From: a virus
Length of the DNA stretch: 64,000 bases
Virus record (IMG/VR): IMGVR_UViG_3300021168_000016
Coordinates: 61,422 to 125,421 of that record
Strand: one strand, 5' to 3'
Shown: positions 7,495 to 15,030 of the stretch, piece by piece
Layout of the letters: each line of letters starts with the position of its first letter
Position numbering within the stretch: position 1 is the stretch's first letter
The notes under the pieces: model-generated
Told to the model about the DNA's origin: nothing
The model's database searches: none
Seen by the model: only the letters and a program-made list of their open reading frames with translations
Program-made: the position numbers and the translations under genes

Positions 7495-7743
7495 GTGGAA
7501 AACAATGACAGCTTTCAAAAGCCGCCAATCAAGCCACCAACTAAGCCGCCATTCGTCGGGGATACCAATTATGTAAGATTGGATAACCGAACAAAAGTCA
7601 GCCTGATGGCAGCTATCATGTTTGCACTCGACGGCTCGATCACAGAAGATCAAGCAGTAGAATATGCAATCTCGTTGGACAATAAGGTGGCAGAGAGACT
7701 TCGACAAATTAAACACGAAAGAAGGATGAAAGGATTTCAATAA
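7495..7743 (+). CDS. Hypothetical protein with Pro-rich start
   Basis: 82 aa from GTG 7495 after TTAGGGGGTAAG. A PPIKPPTKPP stretch is followed by two or three helices. Not recognised. The 102 bases after its stop hold no gene; a CCGGAGAACACTCCG inverted repeat is the only structure seen there. Confidence 0.55.
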   Translation: MENNDSFQKPPIKPPTKPPFVGDTNYVRLDNRTKVSLMAAIMFALDGSITEDQAVEYAISLDNKVAERLRQIKHERRMKGFQ

Positions 7744-7845
7744 AGCACCATACTGGTTGCTGCGGTTACTTTCTACTATTTGCCTGTAGAGATAATCCGG
7801 AGAACACTCCGCAACTAATCAACCAACGGCAACTAGGAGAAGGTA

Positions 7846-8058
7846 ATGAGAAAGGAATACGTTGGTAAGGTCAAAGAGTACAGTACAGATTCAAGGCGGA
7901 ATCCATACACGGTAATACTTGTGGAGATGCCTTCACATCTAGACTATAGGATCTTTGTTCCTGGACAGGAGTTTCTGTTCGGTGACAAGATAAGAGTAAT
8001 CCTTGAACAAACCCAAAAAGAAAAGAAAGGAAATGAGCCTGATGGCAACAAAGGATGA
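7846..8058 (+). CDS. Hypothetical small beta-rich protein
   Basis: 70 aa. Alternating hydrophobic residues (PYTVILVEM, LDYRIFVPGQ, DKIRVIL) suggest an OB- or SH3-like small barrel. ATG follows AGGAGAAGGTA. It overlaps the start of the large ATPase and may be its partner. Confidence 0.6.
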   Translation: MRKEYVGKVKEYSTDSRRNPYTVILVEMPSHLDYRIFVPGQEFLFGDKIRVILEQTQKEKKGNEPDGNKG

Positions 8059-9562
8059 AATTCGAGCAGAAATATTGGATCTTCTCGAAGGTGGTGATAA
8101 AAAGAAGGTTCACATCGCAGAGGTAGTACGAACTGGAGAAAAGATCATCATTCCGAAAGGGATGAAAACCAAAACAGCCATTGAAACACTGCAGAAACAA
8201 ATGCAGTATGACAACGAAACAGTCAGGATGACTTTCGACTTCAACTACTTCTACTGGGATGGAGCTTATGCTCTATCACAGGCAATGGAAAAGAGGTATG
8301 GATTTGTCTTCGGAAAGACAGAAAAGACCTTCTTCGGAGATTTTCCGCCTCAACTCGTTGGCGTCGAAGTTGAACAAGGGAAGTCTATCCTTATTCCCTA
8401 TGGAAAGTTCACGGCTCCTTCAGTAGCGGATTCAGTCTTTGAAACTGGATTCCAGATAAAAGACGGAAGGATGAACTTTCAGTACAGTGTGACCTGCAAG
8501 CACATGTACGAAGAAGAAATGAAGAAGCTTCGAGATGAAGTAGAGAAGTATCTCGAAGAACATTCAATCTACAAAGGGAAAGCAATTTCAATTCGGTTCA
8601 AGAACGATAAGGGGGAGAATCTTATAGATCTCAAACAAGTCCCAACCCCAAAGTTCTTGGATCTTTCAAAGCTTGTCGAAGATGATCTGGTCTTCAGCAA
8701 GAAGGTCGGGGATGCAATCGACACGAACCTGTTCACAATCCTTGAGAAGCCTGAACTCGCAAGGAAGGCCGGTATCCCAATCAAGAGGGGTATCCTGCTT
8801 GCCGGTGATTATGGGACAGGAAAAACACTCACAGCTTATGTAGCCGCGCAGAAGGCTGTGAAGCACAGCTTCTTCACATATATCTACTGTGAACAACCTC
8901 AGGAATTCACGCAGATTATGCGATTCGCTGCCCAGTATGCTCCTGCCCTTGTCTTCTGTGAAGATGTCGAGAAGATCGCGGGACTTGACAAGGACAAAGG
9001 TGTTGATGAACTCGTCAACATCATTGATGGCGTGGAGACGAAGAATGTGGAGATTATCGTGGTCTTCACGACCAATGTCATCAAGAATGTGCATCCTTCT
9101 TTACTGCGTCCTGGTAGGATGGATGCAGTTATCCCAATCTATAAACCAGATGCAGAGGCTGTTCAGCGTCTCGTCTGGAACTATTGTGGTCAGTTCCTGG
9201 AGATGAACGCAGATCTTTCACAGGTCGGCGAATTGCTAAAGGACAACATTCCCTCTGTAATTCGAGAAGTCTGCGAAAGGTCAAAGCTTTCTGCTCTACG
9301 CTTTGTTAATAAAGGTGAAGAGTTGAAAACAATCCCGGTAGAAGCCTTAACCGAGGCTGCTACGACAATGACAATGCAGTTAGAGCTTCTGAGTAACCGC
9401 TCAGTAACTCCTCTAAAGCCTGAAGTACAGGCCCAAGCTGATATTGCTAAGGGTCTTCTTAGGATAGCGGAAGCAATTGCTCTTTCTGCAGGGAAGAGTT
9501 TACCCGAACCAACGCCTGTAAAGATCAACAAGGAAGTCGAAGAGGTCACAGCGGCGCGCTAG
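8042..9562 (+). CDS. AAA+ ATPase, CDC48/proteasomal-ATPase-like
   Basis: About 506 aa from ATG 8042 (ATG 8033 is also possible). A long N-terminal region (1-240) without a recognised fold is followed by one AAA module: Walker A GDYGTGKT, Walker B ALVFCEDVE, a sensor with FTTN and arginine finger RPGRMD. The pore-loop region (YIYCEQPQEFTQIM) differs from the ATPase at 4616. A C-terminal helical region follows. Jumbo phages often carry AAA proteins of this type, and two in one window suggests a remodelling or proteolysis-related theme. Substrate unknown. Confidence 0.85.
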   Translation: MATKDEIRAEILDLLEGGDKKKVHIAEVVRTGEKIIIPKGMKTKTAIETLQKQMQYDNETVRMTFDFNYFYWDGAYALSQAMEKRYGFVFGKTEKTFFGDFPPQLVGVEVEQGKSILIPYGKFTAPSVADSVFETGFQIKDGRMNFQYSVTCKHMYEEEMKKLRDEVEKYLEEHSIYKGKAISIRFKNDKGENLIDLKQVPTPKFLDLSKLVEDDLVFSKKVGDAIDTNLFTILEKPELARKAGIPIKRGILLAGDYGTGKTLTAYVAAQKAVKHSFFTYIYCEQPQEFTQIMRFAAQYAPALVFCEDVEKIAGLDKDKGVDELVNIIDGVETKNVEIIVVFTTNVIKNVHPSLLRPGRMDAVIPIYKPDAEAVQRLVWNYCGQFLEMNADLSQVGELLKDNIPSVIREVCERSKLSALRFVNKGEELKTIPVEALTEAATTMTMQLELLSNRSVTPLKPEVQAQADIAKGLLRIAEAIALSAGKSLPEPTPVKINKEVEEVTAAR

Positions 9563-9578
9563 AGCATTAGTCTCGCTC

Positions 9579-9608
9579 AAGAGCATATCAGGATATCGAT
9601 ATGCTCTT
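9579..9608. terminator. Terminator hairpin after the second ATPase
   Basis: AAGAGCATATC (9579-9589), an 8-nt loop, then GATATGCTCTT (9598-9608), followed by TATGAGGG. The 11-bp stem sits directly between the ATPase stop and the ATG at 9624. Confidence 0.65.
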
Positions 9609-9623
9609 TATGAGGGACTATCT

Positions 9624-9836
9624 ATGCAAGGACCAGGAAAGTATGATGCAGAGTGCAAAGCGGTTGTCAACCAGACAGAGGCAGATGGAGCTATCTTGAT
9701 TATCTTTGGTGGTAAGCGAGGTTCGGGAATGGCAACGATAGCTAACGCTGAAGCCCTCACTAGTATACCGGGAGTACTTCGATACGTTGCAGATATGATA
9801 GAAAAGGATATGATAGAAATGGGAGGAAAAGCATGA
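9624..9836 (+). CDS. Conserved small phage/bacterial protein
   Basis: 70 aa. The centre (DGAILIIFGGKRGSGMATIA) resembles a widespread small protein family with a GGKRGxG loop and a C-terminal helix, often seen in phages and prophages. Function is not known to me. It ends on an ATGA overlap with the next gene. Confidence 0.6.
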   Translation: MQGPGKYDAECKAVVNQTEADGAILIIFGGKRGSGMATIANAEALTSIPGVLRYVADMIEKDMIEMGGKA

Positions 9837-9967
9837 AAAAGAAGTGTTGGTGCTGTAAAACTCCTAAAGCGATTCATTTCTACTCAAAGGCAGAATGGAC
9901 AAAGAACATTCCAATGTGTACCTCATGCAGAAGTAAAGAAAACAAAGGAAGGCCTAAACGAAGATGA
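9833..9967 (+). CDS. Small zinc-finger protein
   Basis: 44 aa. CWCCKTPK (Cys 5-8) and CTSCRSKEN (about 30-33), spaced about 22 residues apart, form a four-Cys zinc site; the tail is basic (GRPKRR). It resembles the Cys-rich part of phage HNH-associated small proteins. Starts and ends on overlaps (ATGA; AGATGA). Confidence 0.6.
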   Translation: MKKKCWCCKTPKAIHFYSKAEWTKNIPMCTSCRSKENKGRPKRR

Positions 9968-10395
9968 GAGAACTTCGACTGATCATTTGTGGAGACAGGT
10001 TCTGGCAGAATAGAGATATTATCTATTTCACAATGAGAACTCTCAAGGATAATCTCGGAAACTACACAGTTATTGAAGGAGAGGCTCCTGGAGCTGATTC
10101 AATGGCTAGGGCGGTAGCCAAGATAAACCTTAATCTTCCTTACGCTCCTTATCCAGCTAAATGGGAGACTTACGGAAAGGCTGCTAGCCCTATGAGGAAC
10201 ACACAGATGAGAATCGATGGGAGAGCTGATGCTGTAGTTGCCTTCCATTACGATCTAAAGCGCAGTAGAGGCACTAAGAACATGGTAGAACAGGCGATGA
10301 GAGCAGGACTGCCTGTATGGATAGTAAGTGAAGGTCCTGCCAAGCTAGCTGAATTCATCATACGGCTAAAGGAAATCCAAAGGGAGGAAGAATGA
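9964..10395 (+). CDS. SLOG/DUF2493-family nucleotide-binding protein
   Basis: 143 aa. It has the DUF2493 pattern: an N-terminal strand ending in CGDRFW, IEGEAPGADSMARAVA, then PAKWETYGKAASPMRN, then a later strand with a GTKNM loop. This is a Rossmann-like DprA/SLOG fold thought to bind nucleotides or nucleotide-derived ligands. Length fits the family. In phages its job is unknown; it may sense or process ADP-ribose-type signals (inference from SLOG relatives). Confidence 0.8.
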   Translation: MRELRLIICGDRFWQNRDIIYFTMRTLKDNLGNYTVIEGEAPGADSMARAVAKINLNLPYAPYPAKWETYGKAASPMRNTQMRIDGRADAVVAFHYDLKRSRGTKNMVEQAMRAGLPVWIVSEGPAKLAEFIIRLKEIQREEE

Positions 10396-10697
10396 ACTAC
10401 TATTCACTCGACGAAATCCACCACATCTTTGTCGAAGTTGTTGATGGGCGCGGCCGGCATGGAGATTTCCTTAAGAAATATGCGGCGGCATTTCTTCAAG
10501 CAGATGACGAGAATGCTTTACTACTAAAGGTCTCGGCACTCATGCTGATCAAAAAGTACCATCTTGACGCTTATCTTGACAACTACCAGCCTGAAAAGCT
10601 TGGTGAAGATGCATGGATACGACAGAAAGCAGCAAAAGAAGACGGCGCTATTGTCTCGGCTGGTCATATGACAAAAGAGGAGAAGAAAAATGGCTAA
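10392..10697 (+). CDS. Hypothetical phage protein
   Basis: 101 aa. The motif DGRGRHGDFLKKYAAAFLQADDEN followed by LIKKYHLDAYLD looks like small conserved phage proteins with an all-helical fold. ATGA overlap with the SLOG gene. Not assigned to a named family. Confidence 0.6.
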   Translation: MNYYSLDEIHHIFVEVVDGRGRHGDFLKKYAAAFLQADDENALLLKVSALMLIKKYHLDAYLDNYQPEKLGEDAWIRQKAAKEDGAIVSAGHMTKEEKKNG

Positions 10698-11097
10698 GAA
10701 GGGGTATATGATTCCGCAGCAAAGTGAAGAGCATGTCTATCTCGATATCTATGACGCCTGGAATAACCAAAGCGAAGGTAGTGATATTGTTAAAGTTGAA
10801 GTCAGTGAACTCTTAGCGATTGAAATCGTCCACGAGTGGACCTGTCCGGGATGTGAACAGGTAACTACTGGTCTGCGCGAGGAAGATAAAATCTTCTGCA
10901 TATATTGTTCTACATGGCAGGAAAATAGAGGATCACACGCCTGGAGTGACCTTGAAGCAGTTACTACTCGATTAATCGAGCTAGCCATCCAAAAGCTCAC
11001 GGATGAGGGGAAGGATAAAGAAGAGATCAACAAGATCTTCAAGCACTTCGTTGCCGTATCAAACGAAATGGAGAAAGAGAAAGAAGATGCCGTCTAA
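10690..11097 (+). CDS. Hypothetical protein with zinc ribbon
   Basis: 135 aa. CPGCEQVTTG and CIYCSTWQ form a central zinc ribbon (about residues 55-75), followed by a charged helix. Overlaps both neighbours by a few bases. Function unknown. Confidence 0.6.
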   Translation: MAKKGYMIPQQSEEHVYLDIYDAWNNQSEGSDIVKVEVSELLAIEIVHEWTCPGCEQVTTGLREEDKIFCIYCSTWQENRGSHAWSDLEAVTTRLIELAIQKLTDEGKDKEEINKIFKHFVAVSNEMEKEKEDAV

Positions 11098-11290
11098 CCT
11101 CGCAACCCTCATTAAGATAGCAAAACTGTACATCGCAATTCCTTCAAAAGTAGTGAAGGAGCACCTTGGTCCCAAGAAGTACCATGAACTGATGGAATGT
11201 TACACGCAAGTAAGCCATCTGATTGAGCACCAAGGAGAACTCTTTAAGAAAGAGAAATCTAATGTCAGAAAGTCTCATGAAAGTAGTTGA
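11087..11290 (+). CDS. Hypothetical small helical protein
   Basis: 67 aa from ATG 11087 after GAGAAAGAAG. Helical, with the basic N-terminal half typical of small phage regulators, but no HTH is evident. Overlaps both neighbours. Confidence 0.5.
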   Translation: MPSNLATLIKIAKLYIAIPSKVVKEHLGPKKYHELMECYTQVSHLIEHQGELFKKEKSNVRKSHESS

Positions 11291-11456
11291 GTGCAGATTT
11301 TGTGAAAGAAGATTCCATAGCTACAACCACGATAGATTCACATGCGAGCAATGTTCAATTCTCTACCAAGCTGTAGCGAGCACTGATCCTAGGGTACTTA
11401 GAAATATAATCAAGGAGGTTTTCAAGATAAATGTCACCTCAGACAGAGAAGTGTGA
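11262..11456 (+). CDS. Small zinc-ribbon protein
   Basis: 64 aa from ATG 11262. CRFCERRFHS and CEQCSILYQ, about 17 residues apart, form a clear zinc ribbon; a helical tail follows. Function unknown. Confidence 0.55.
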   Translation: MSESLMKVVECRFCERRFHSYNHDRFTCEQCSILYQAVASTDPRVLRNIIKEVFKINVTSDREV

Positions 11457-11727
11457 TTTCTGCTATTCTGATCAACCAATCAAAGCCTATACGCATCCTG
11501 AGATAACTTTACCTCCTCCAATTGGGATATTATTCCTCGCGGGAGAATGGTCTGCTTGTAAAGAGTGCGCTGATTTGCATGAAGCAGGTAAGCTTGAGGA
11601 ACTGATAGAGAGGGTAATGGCATCTCCTTCTGTAGCCAATCGTAACATAGACAGAGATCGAGCACGTCGGGATCTTAGATACATGTATCCACAAATCTCA
11701 CGAGAAGGAAGGTCAATATTAAACTAA
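11431..11727 (+). CDS. Conserved Cys-rich phage protein
   Basis: 98 aa. KCDFCYSDQP near the start and GEWSACKECADLHEAGKLEELIER in the middle match a small phage/bacterial family with the pattern CxFC ... WxACxxC. The two CxxC pairs probably bind zinc. ATG follows AAGGAGG at suitable distance. Function unknown. Confidence 0.65.
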   Translation: MSPQTEKCDFCYSDQPIKAYTHPEITLPPPIGILFLAGEWSACKECADLHEAGKLEELIERVMASPSVANRNIDRDRARRDLRYMYPQISREGRSILN

Positions 11728-11930
11728 TGATAACACTAAGCGAAAAGTGGCAGGATCGTCTAGCTTCCCAACCAGAAACAGGGATGGGCTACCAAATCTG
11801 TTCAATCAAATTAACAGATGGACGTGAATTAAATGATGTAACAGTCCTATCTGGCCAGGCTGTTGTATCCGATGAGATTTCTTCAGAGGAACAAATCGAG
11901 AGTATAGAGGTAACAAGATTAAGGAGATGA
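11727..11930 (+). CDS. Hypothetical small protein
   Basis: 67 aa. The pattern 'YQICSIKLTDGRELNDVTVLSG' and a C-terminal IESIEVTRL strand suggest a small beta barrel. Its ATG overlaps the previous stop (TAATG). Not recognised. Confidence 0.6.
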   Translation: MITLSEKWQDRLASQPETGMGYQICSIKLTDGRELNDVTVLSGQAVVSDEISSEEQIESIEVTRLRR

Positions 11931-11931
11931 T

Positions 11932-12216
11932 ATGAAAGTTAGACTTCCTGGAGTCCCAATTGATGTTGAAGTAGTCAGTGAACAGAAGTGCTTAGAAGCA
12001 GACGTAATTCGAGCAGCACTTCCCAAAGCTATATACGATAAAAGTGTCGCAGCAGGTGACGAATATGTTCCCGGTACTAAAGGGGGATTCTTCTGCATAG
12101 TCTGCGGATGTGAAGTCGTATTAGCTCCTTCTGGTCAGCGGATTGAGGCCCAAGGGGGCGGATACACTTGCATGAATTGCGTTCTAAAAGCAGCGAAAGA
12201 AGAGGATCACAACTAA
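11932..12216 (+). CDS. Hypothetical protein with zinc ribbon
   Basis: 94 aa. FFCIVCGCEVVLAPSG and YTCMNC form a zinc ribbon in the C-terminal half; the Pro/Gly turn between them (LAPSGQ) resembles the protein at 34769 (VSPAGL). The start follows AAGGAGATGAT. Function unknown. Confidence 0.6.
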   Translation: MKVRLPGVPIDVEVVSEQKCLEADVIRAALPKAIYDKSVAAGDEYVPGTKGGFFCIVCGCEVVLAPSGQRIEAQGGGYTCMNCVLKAAKEEDHN

Positions 12217-12558
12217 ATGCTTTTCAAGATCAAACATCCGTGCGAACTTTGCCCTTTTAGAAAAGATGTAAGACCTTTTCTAAGAAGAGCTCAATCGATT
12301 GCAGAACAGATGGAAGATGATCACTTTTGGTTCGCTTGCCACGAAACTACTGGGGTGAAAAGCGGCAGACGTGTTCGCCCCGCGAAGCAATCACACTGTG
12401 CTGGATTGATGGGTGTCCTTTGGAAAATGAAGCGACCTAATATCGCGATGCGGCTCGCACTAATGTATAAAATGATCACAGTCAAGCAATTAAATTCTAT
12501 CCAGAATGTATTTAACTCGTTGAACGAATTCAAGAACCACCATGATGAGGAGGTGTAG
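12217..12558 (+). CDS. DUF6283-like phage protein
   Basis: 113 aa. The pattern CELCPFRKDVRPFLR, then FACHETT, then SHCAGLM fits small phage proteins annotated DUF6283, with conserved Cys/His likely to bind metal. A basic loop (KSGRRVRPAK) precedes the last Cys. ATG directly follows the previous stop. Function unknown. Confidence 0.65.
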   Translation: MLFKIKHPCELCPFRKDVRPFLRRAQSIAEQMEDDHFWFACHETTGVKSGRRVRPAKQSHCAGLMGVLWKMKRPNIAMRLALMYKMITVKQLNSIQNVFNSLNEFKNHHDEEV

Positions 12559-12559
12559 T

Positions 12560-12832
12560 ATGTCAGTAGGGAGCATCGGAATGCGAGTATATCTTCCACC
12601 GGTTGACGGTGAAAGAGTAAAAACACTCGTCGGAGAATTAGTGAAAGTTCAACCAAAGCCCGAAATAGTCGGCAGATATGGGACAATCACAGATTACGAA
12701 GTAATAGACTTCATCGGTAGGCCAATCCACATTCCAGTTATCACACTGGATGATGGGAAAATAGTCAGAGGTTATGAATGCTGGTGGACTGAATCGAATG
12801 GAGATGACCCGTGCCATCAAAGGAAGAGCTAA
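12560..12832 (+). CDS. Hypothetical beta-rich protein
   Basis: 90 aa from ATG 12560 after GAGGAGGTGTAGT. A strand-rich sequence (RYGTITDYEVIDFIG ... HIPVITLDDGKIVRG) suggests an SH3-like barrel. Overlaps the next gene by 22 nt. Confidence 0.55.
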   Translation: MSVGSIGMRVYLPPVDGERVKTLVGELVKVQPKPEIVGRYGTITDYEVIDFIGRPIHIPVITLDDGKIVRGYECWWTESNGDDPCHQRKS

Positions 12833-13164
12833 GTGATGACTCAATCGGAGAGATCTGGGAATGGGTCGGAGTTGCTACTAGGAAATCAACTCCACAACCT
12901 AAACCTGACGTAATCCTACCTTATGGTACTCTGGTTGAAAATACCAGAGCTACAATTATAGGAATAGGTACCAGCTTAAAGTGGGTAGCTATTCTTCCCA
13001 ACGGAGATCTAGTTATCGGGCCTGGAATGATTACACACACAGCGAACGAAGAGAATTATCAACTAGGGATTGAAGCCAAAGAATTTAGGAATGATATGAT
13101 CTTCCTGAAGAAAGCTATGGTACATGGGACAATCAACCTCAAGAACATTCCGAAACTGAAGTAA
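12811..13164 (+). CDS. Hypothetical protein
   Basis: 117 aa read from GTG 12811. Beta-rich centre (IIGIGTSLKWVAILPNGDLVIGP). Not recognised. The ribosome site is poor, so a later start is possible. Confidence 0.5.
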   Translation: MPSKEELSDDSIGEIWEWVGVATRKSTPQPKPDVILPYGTLVENTRATIIGIGTSLKWVAILPNGDLVIGPGMITHTANEENYQLGIEAKEFRNDMIFLKKAMVHGTINLKNIPKLK

Positions 13165-13175
13165 GGAGGAAAAGT

Positions 13176-13592
13176 ATGGAATGGAAGAACAGTGAAAACC
13201 TACTCACAGAAGTAATAGGTGAAATCGGCCAAGCTGACGGTGGGATGTTTACGCCGCCTGGAAAGATTTGCGTCCATGAAAAGAAACTCTTTGTCTTAGA
13301 AGATGCTTTTCTGAGAAAGATGTTTGCACTAACAACATTTTATGCCCGGGAAGCAGGACAACTCAAGGTTAAGCTGCAGTATGAGCCTGACAACAAGGAA
13401 TTGCAAATCGAGTTTCAGAAGATGGATTCGAAAGAAGATCTTCTTCGTGAAATGCTCTGGTACTGCATCCGTACCAAATACGATCTTTGGCGGTACCCTT
13501 CTCTTGGCATCCGGGAGGGCTGGAACATCATTGAAGACTGCCATGAAGACGGTGATGCTCCTGAATTCCTTCGGAAGCTACTTGGGAGCTAA
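13176..13592 (+). CDS. Hypothetical phage protein
   Basis: 138 aa, mixed alpha/beta with a helical centre (QYEPDNKELQIEFQKMDSKEDLLREMLW). ATG follows AAGGAGGAAAAGT, the strongest ribosome site nearby. No family recognised. Confidence 0.65.
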   Translation: MEWKNSENLLTEVIGEIGQADGGMFTPPGKICVHEKKLFVLEDAFLRKMFALTTFYAREAGQLKVKLQYEPDNKELQIEFQKMDSKEDLLREMLWYCIRTKYDLWRYPSLGIREGWNIIEDCHEDGDAPEFLRKLLGS

Positions 13593-13594
13593 CC

Positions 13595-14065
13595 ATGGCG
13601 AAACTTCAATCCAGTTGGAGTAGAGGGATAGACCTTGAAGGCTTGAATGAGACCGACAAGAAGCGAATTAAACAAGTCGGCCTCAATCAGTGGATGGATG
13701 AACTGTCTGCTAAGAATGAAAAGTCAGTAACCGAGAAGAAGTCAAAGGAGGTGATGCCAAGTGCCCCAATGGGAGCCATTAAGGAACAATCTGCTGTAAC
13801 GGGGGTGCACCGAGCCGAAACGAGTGCTGATCCAATCCTCGAGTTAGCTATATCAAAACTCAATAAAACACAGAAGCAAGTAGTTGCTTTCATAAAGGTT
13901 TCTAAGGAAAACGGTGGTGTTGTTACCTTTGAGCAATCTGCCAAAATTAACCCAAAGTACCCCGCGGATCCGGTATATTATGCTAGGAAGGCCGGTTGGG
14001 CAGTGGAAACAGACCGAAAAGCAAAAGTCTTCAGGGTAGGTGCATATGTTCCTAAGACATCCTGA
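13595..14065 (+). CDS. Hypothetical protein, possible winged-helix C-terminus
   Basis: 156 aa. The N-terminal half is polar and probably disordered. Residues 90-155 (KTQKQVVAFIKVSKENGG, FEQSAK, PVYYARKAGW) have helix-turn-helix-like spacing and a terminal strand. A DNA-binding role is possible but unproven. Overlaps the next gene by 20 nt. Confidence 0.6.
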   Translation: MAKLQSSWSRGIDLEGLNETDKKRIKQVGLNQWMDELSAKNEKSVTEKKSKEVMPSAPMGAIKEQSAVTGVHRAETSADPILELAISKLNKTQKQVVAFIKVSKENGGVVTFEQSAKINPKYPADPVYYARKAGWAVETDRKAKVFRVGAYVPKTS

Positions 14066-14240
14066 TGGGGACGTAATCCTCAAAATGAGCCCGGACGATT
14101 ATGATACTGTCCTTATGGCTCTTGGCTACTTCACAGGTGGGATGTCGAAACACAACCCTCAAGGTATGAATGATATGCTTAAGCTGATAAACAGGCTTAA
14201 TGACGGAAACCCGCAGTACACACCATATGAAACGAAGTAA
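14046..14240 (+). CDS. Hypothetical small protein
   Basis: 64 aa from ATG 14046, with AGGGTAGG six bases upstream. Helical, includes GGMSKHNPQGMNDMLKLINR. Not recognised. About 100 bases of spacer follow. Confidence 0.55.
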   Translation: MFLRHPDGDVILKMSPDDYDTVLMALGYFTGGMSKHNPQGMNDMLKLINRLNDGNPQYTPYETK

Positions 14241-14343
14241 GGAGTTCTCTTTAAATCAAGGGAGGACAATGAGTGGTATCATGGGGAGGGCACGAACACC
14301 ATGAGAGGATTTAACAATGCCGGTACAGGAGGATACCCTCAAA

Positions 14344-14577
14344 ATGAGATTGGTTCGGTTATCAATCTGTCCATGCGGTTTCTCAACTTTAGACGATTCG
14401 ATTCTTGTAGGACAGACGTATGTCGTCTACCCAGGTACCATCAAAATGGGATTTAGCTACTTCTGTGGCGGCTGTAAAAGAACACTCACAAATATCGTTG
14501 CTATCAAGGCAGATCAGATTATAGAGACTGATCTAAAACCTGAATACTTACCTCTAAGATTATTCGATACGGAGTAA
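14344..14577 (+). CDS. Small zinc-ribbon protein
   Basis: 77 aa from ATG 14344, chosen because AGGAGGA lies eight bases upstream; an ATG at 14317 has no such site. CPCGFSTLD and CGGCKRT form a zinc ribbon. Function unknown. Confidence 0.6.
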   Translation: MRLVRLSICPCGFSTLDDSILVGQTYVVYPGTIKMGFSYFCGGCKRTLTNIVAIKADQIIETDLKPEYLPLRLFDTE

Positions 14578-14579
14578 CT

Positions 14580-14867
14580 ATGAGCAGAGAGAAACATGAC
14601 GATAATTGCCGTGGCTGTATGCCGGCAGTCCTTGATCCAAAAACAGGAAAAGTACTTCCTGACACTCACTGGATTATGAAAGCTATCTACTCTGTCTGGA
14701 ACCAAACGACATTGGAAGAAAGAGAAGCATTCCATCATGTCACAATCGATAACTCTCGTGATCCCAAAGAGATGGAGCTGTTCACAACGTTAGGAACAAA
14801 GTTCCAAGAGGCTATGATATTTGCGGAGGAGCAGAATGAATGCGGATACAGCAGCAGTAATACTTAA
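14580..14867 (+). CDS. Hypothetical protein
   Basis: 95 aa, helical, with one early CRGC motif. Starts two bases after the previous stop and overlaps the next gene by 32 nt. Not recognised. Confidence 0.6.
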   Translation: MSREKHDDNCRGCMPAVLDPKTGKVLPDTHWIMKAIYSVWNQTTLEEREAFHHVTIDNSRDPKEMELFTTLGTKFQEAMIFAEEQNECGYSSSNT

Positions 14868-15024
14868 ACTAACGAAAATGCTTACTCCTGAGGAGTATGT
14901 ATTCTTCCTAAACACTTCAAACCCATACATCGGTGGCCGTGAACCACAGGAGTTACTTGACAGCGACCCTGAACGAGTACTCTCACTAGCACAAACATTT
15001 AAGCATCCTGCTGATGTATTTTAG
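14836..15024 (+). CDS. Hypothetical small protein
   Basis: 62 aa from ATG 14836 after GCGGAGGAGCAGA. Helical, without motifs that I recognise. It precedes the SNF2-type ATPase by six bases. Confidence 0.55.
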   Translation: MNADTAAVILKLTKMLTPEEYVFFLNTSNPYIGGREPQELLDSDPERVLSLAQTFKHPADVF

Positions 15025-15030
15025 GAAACA

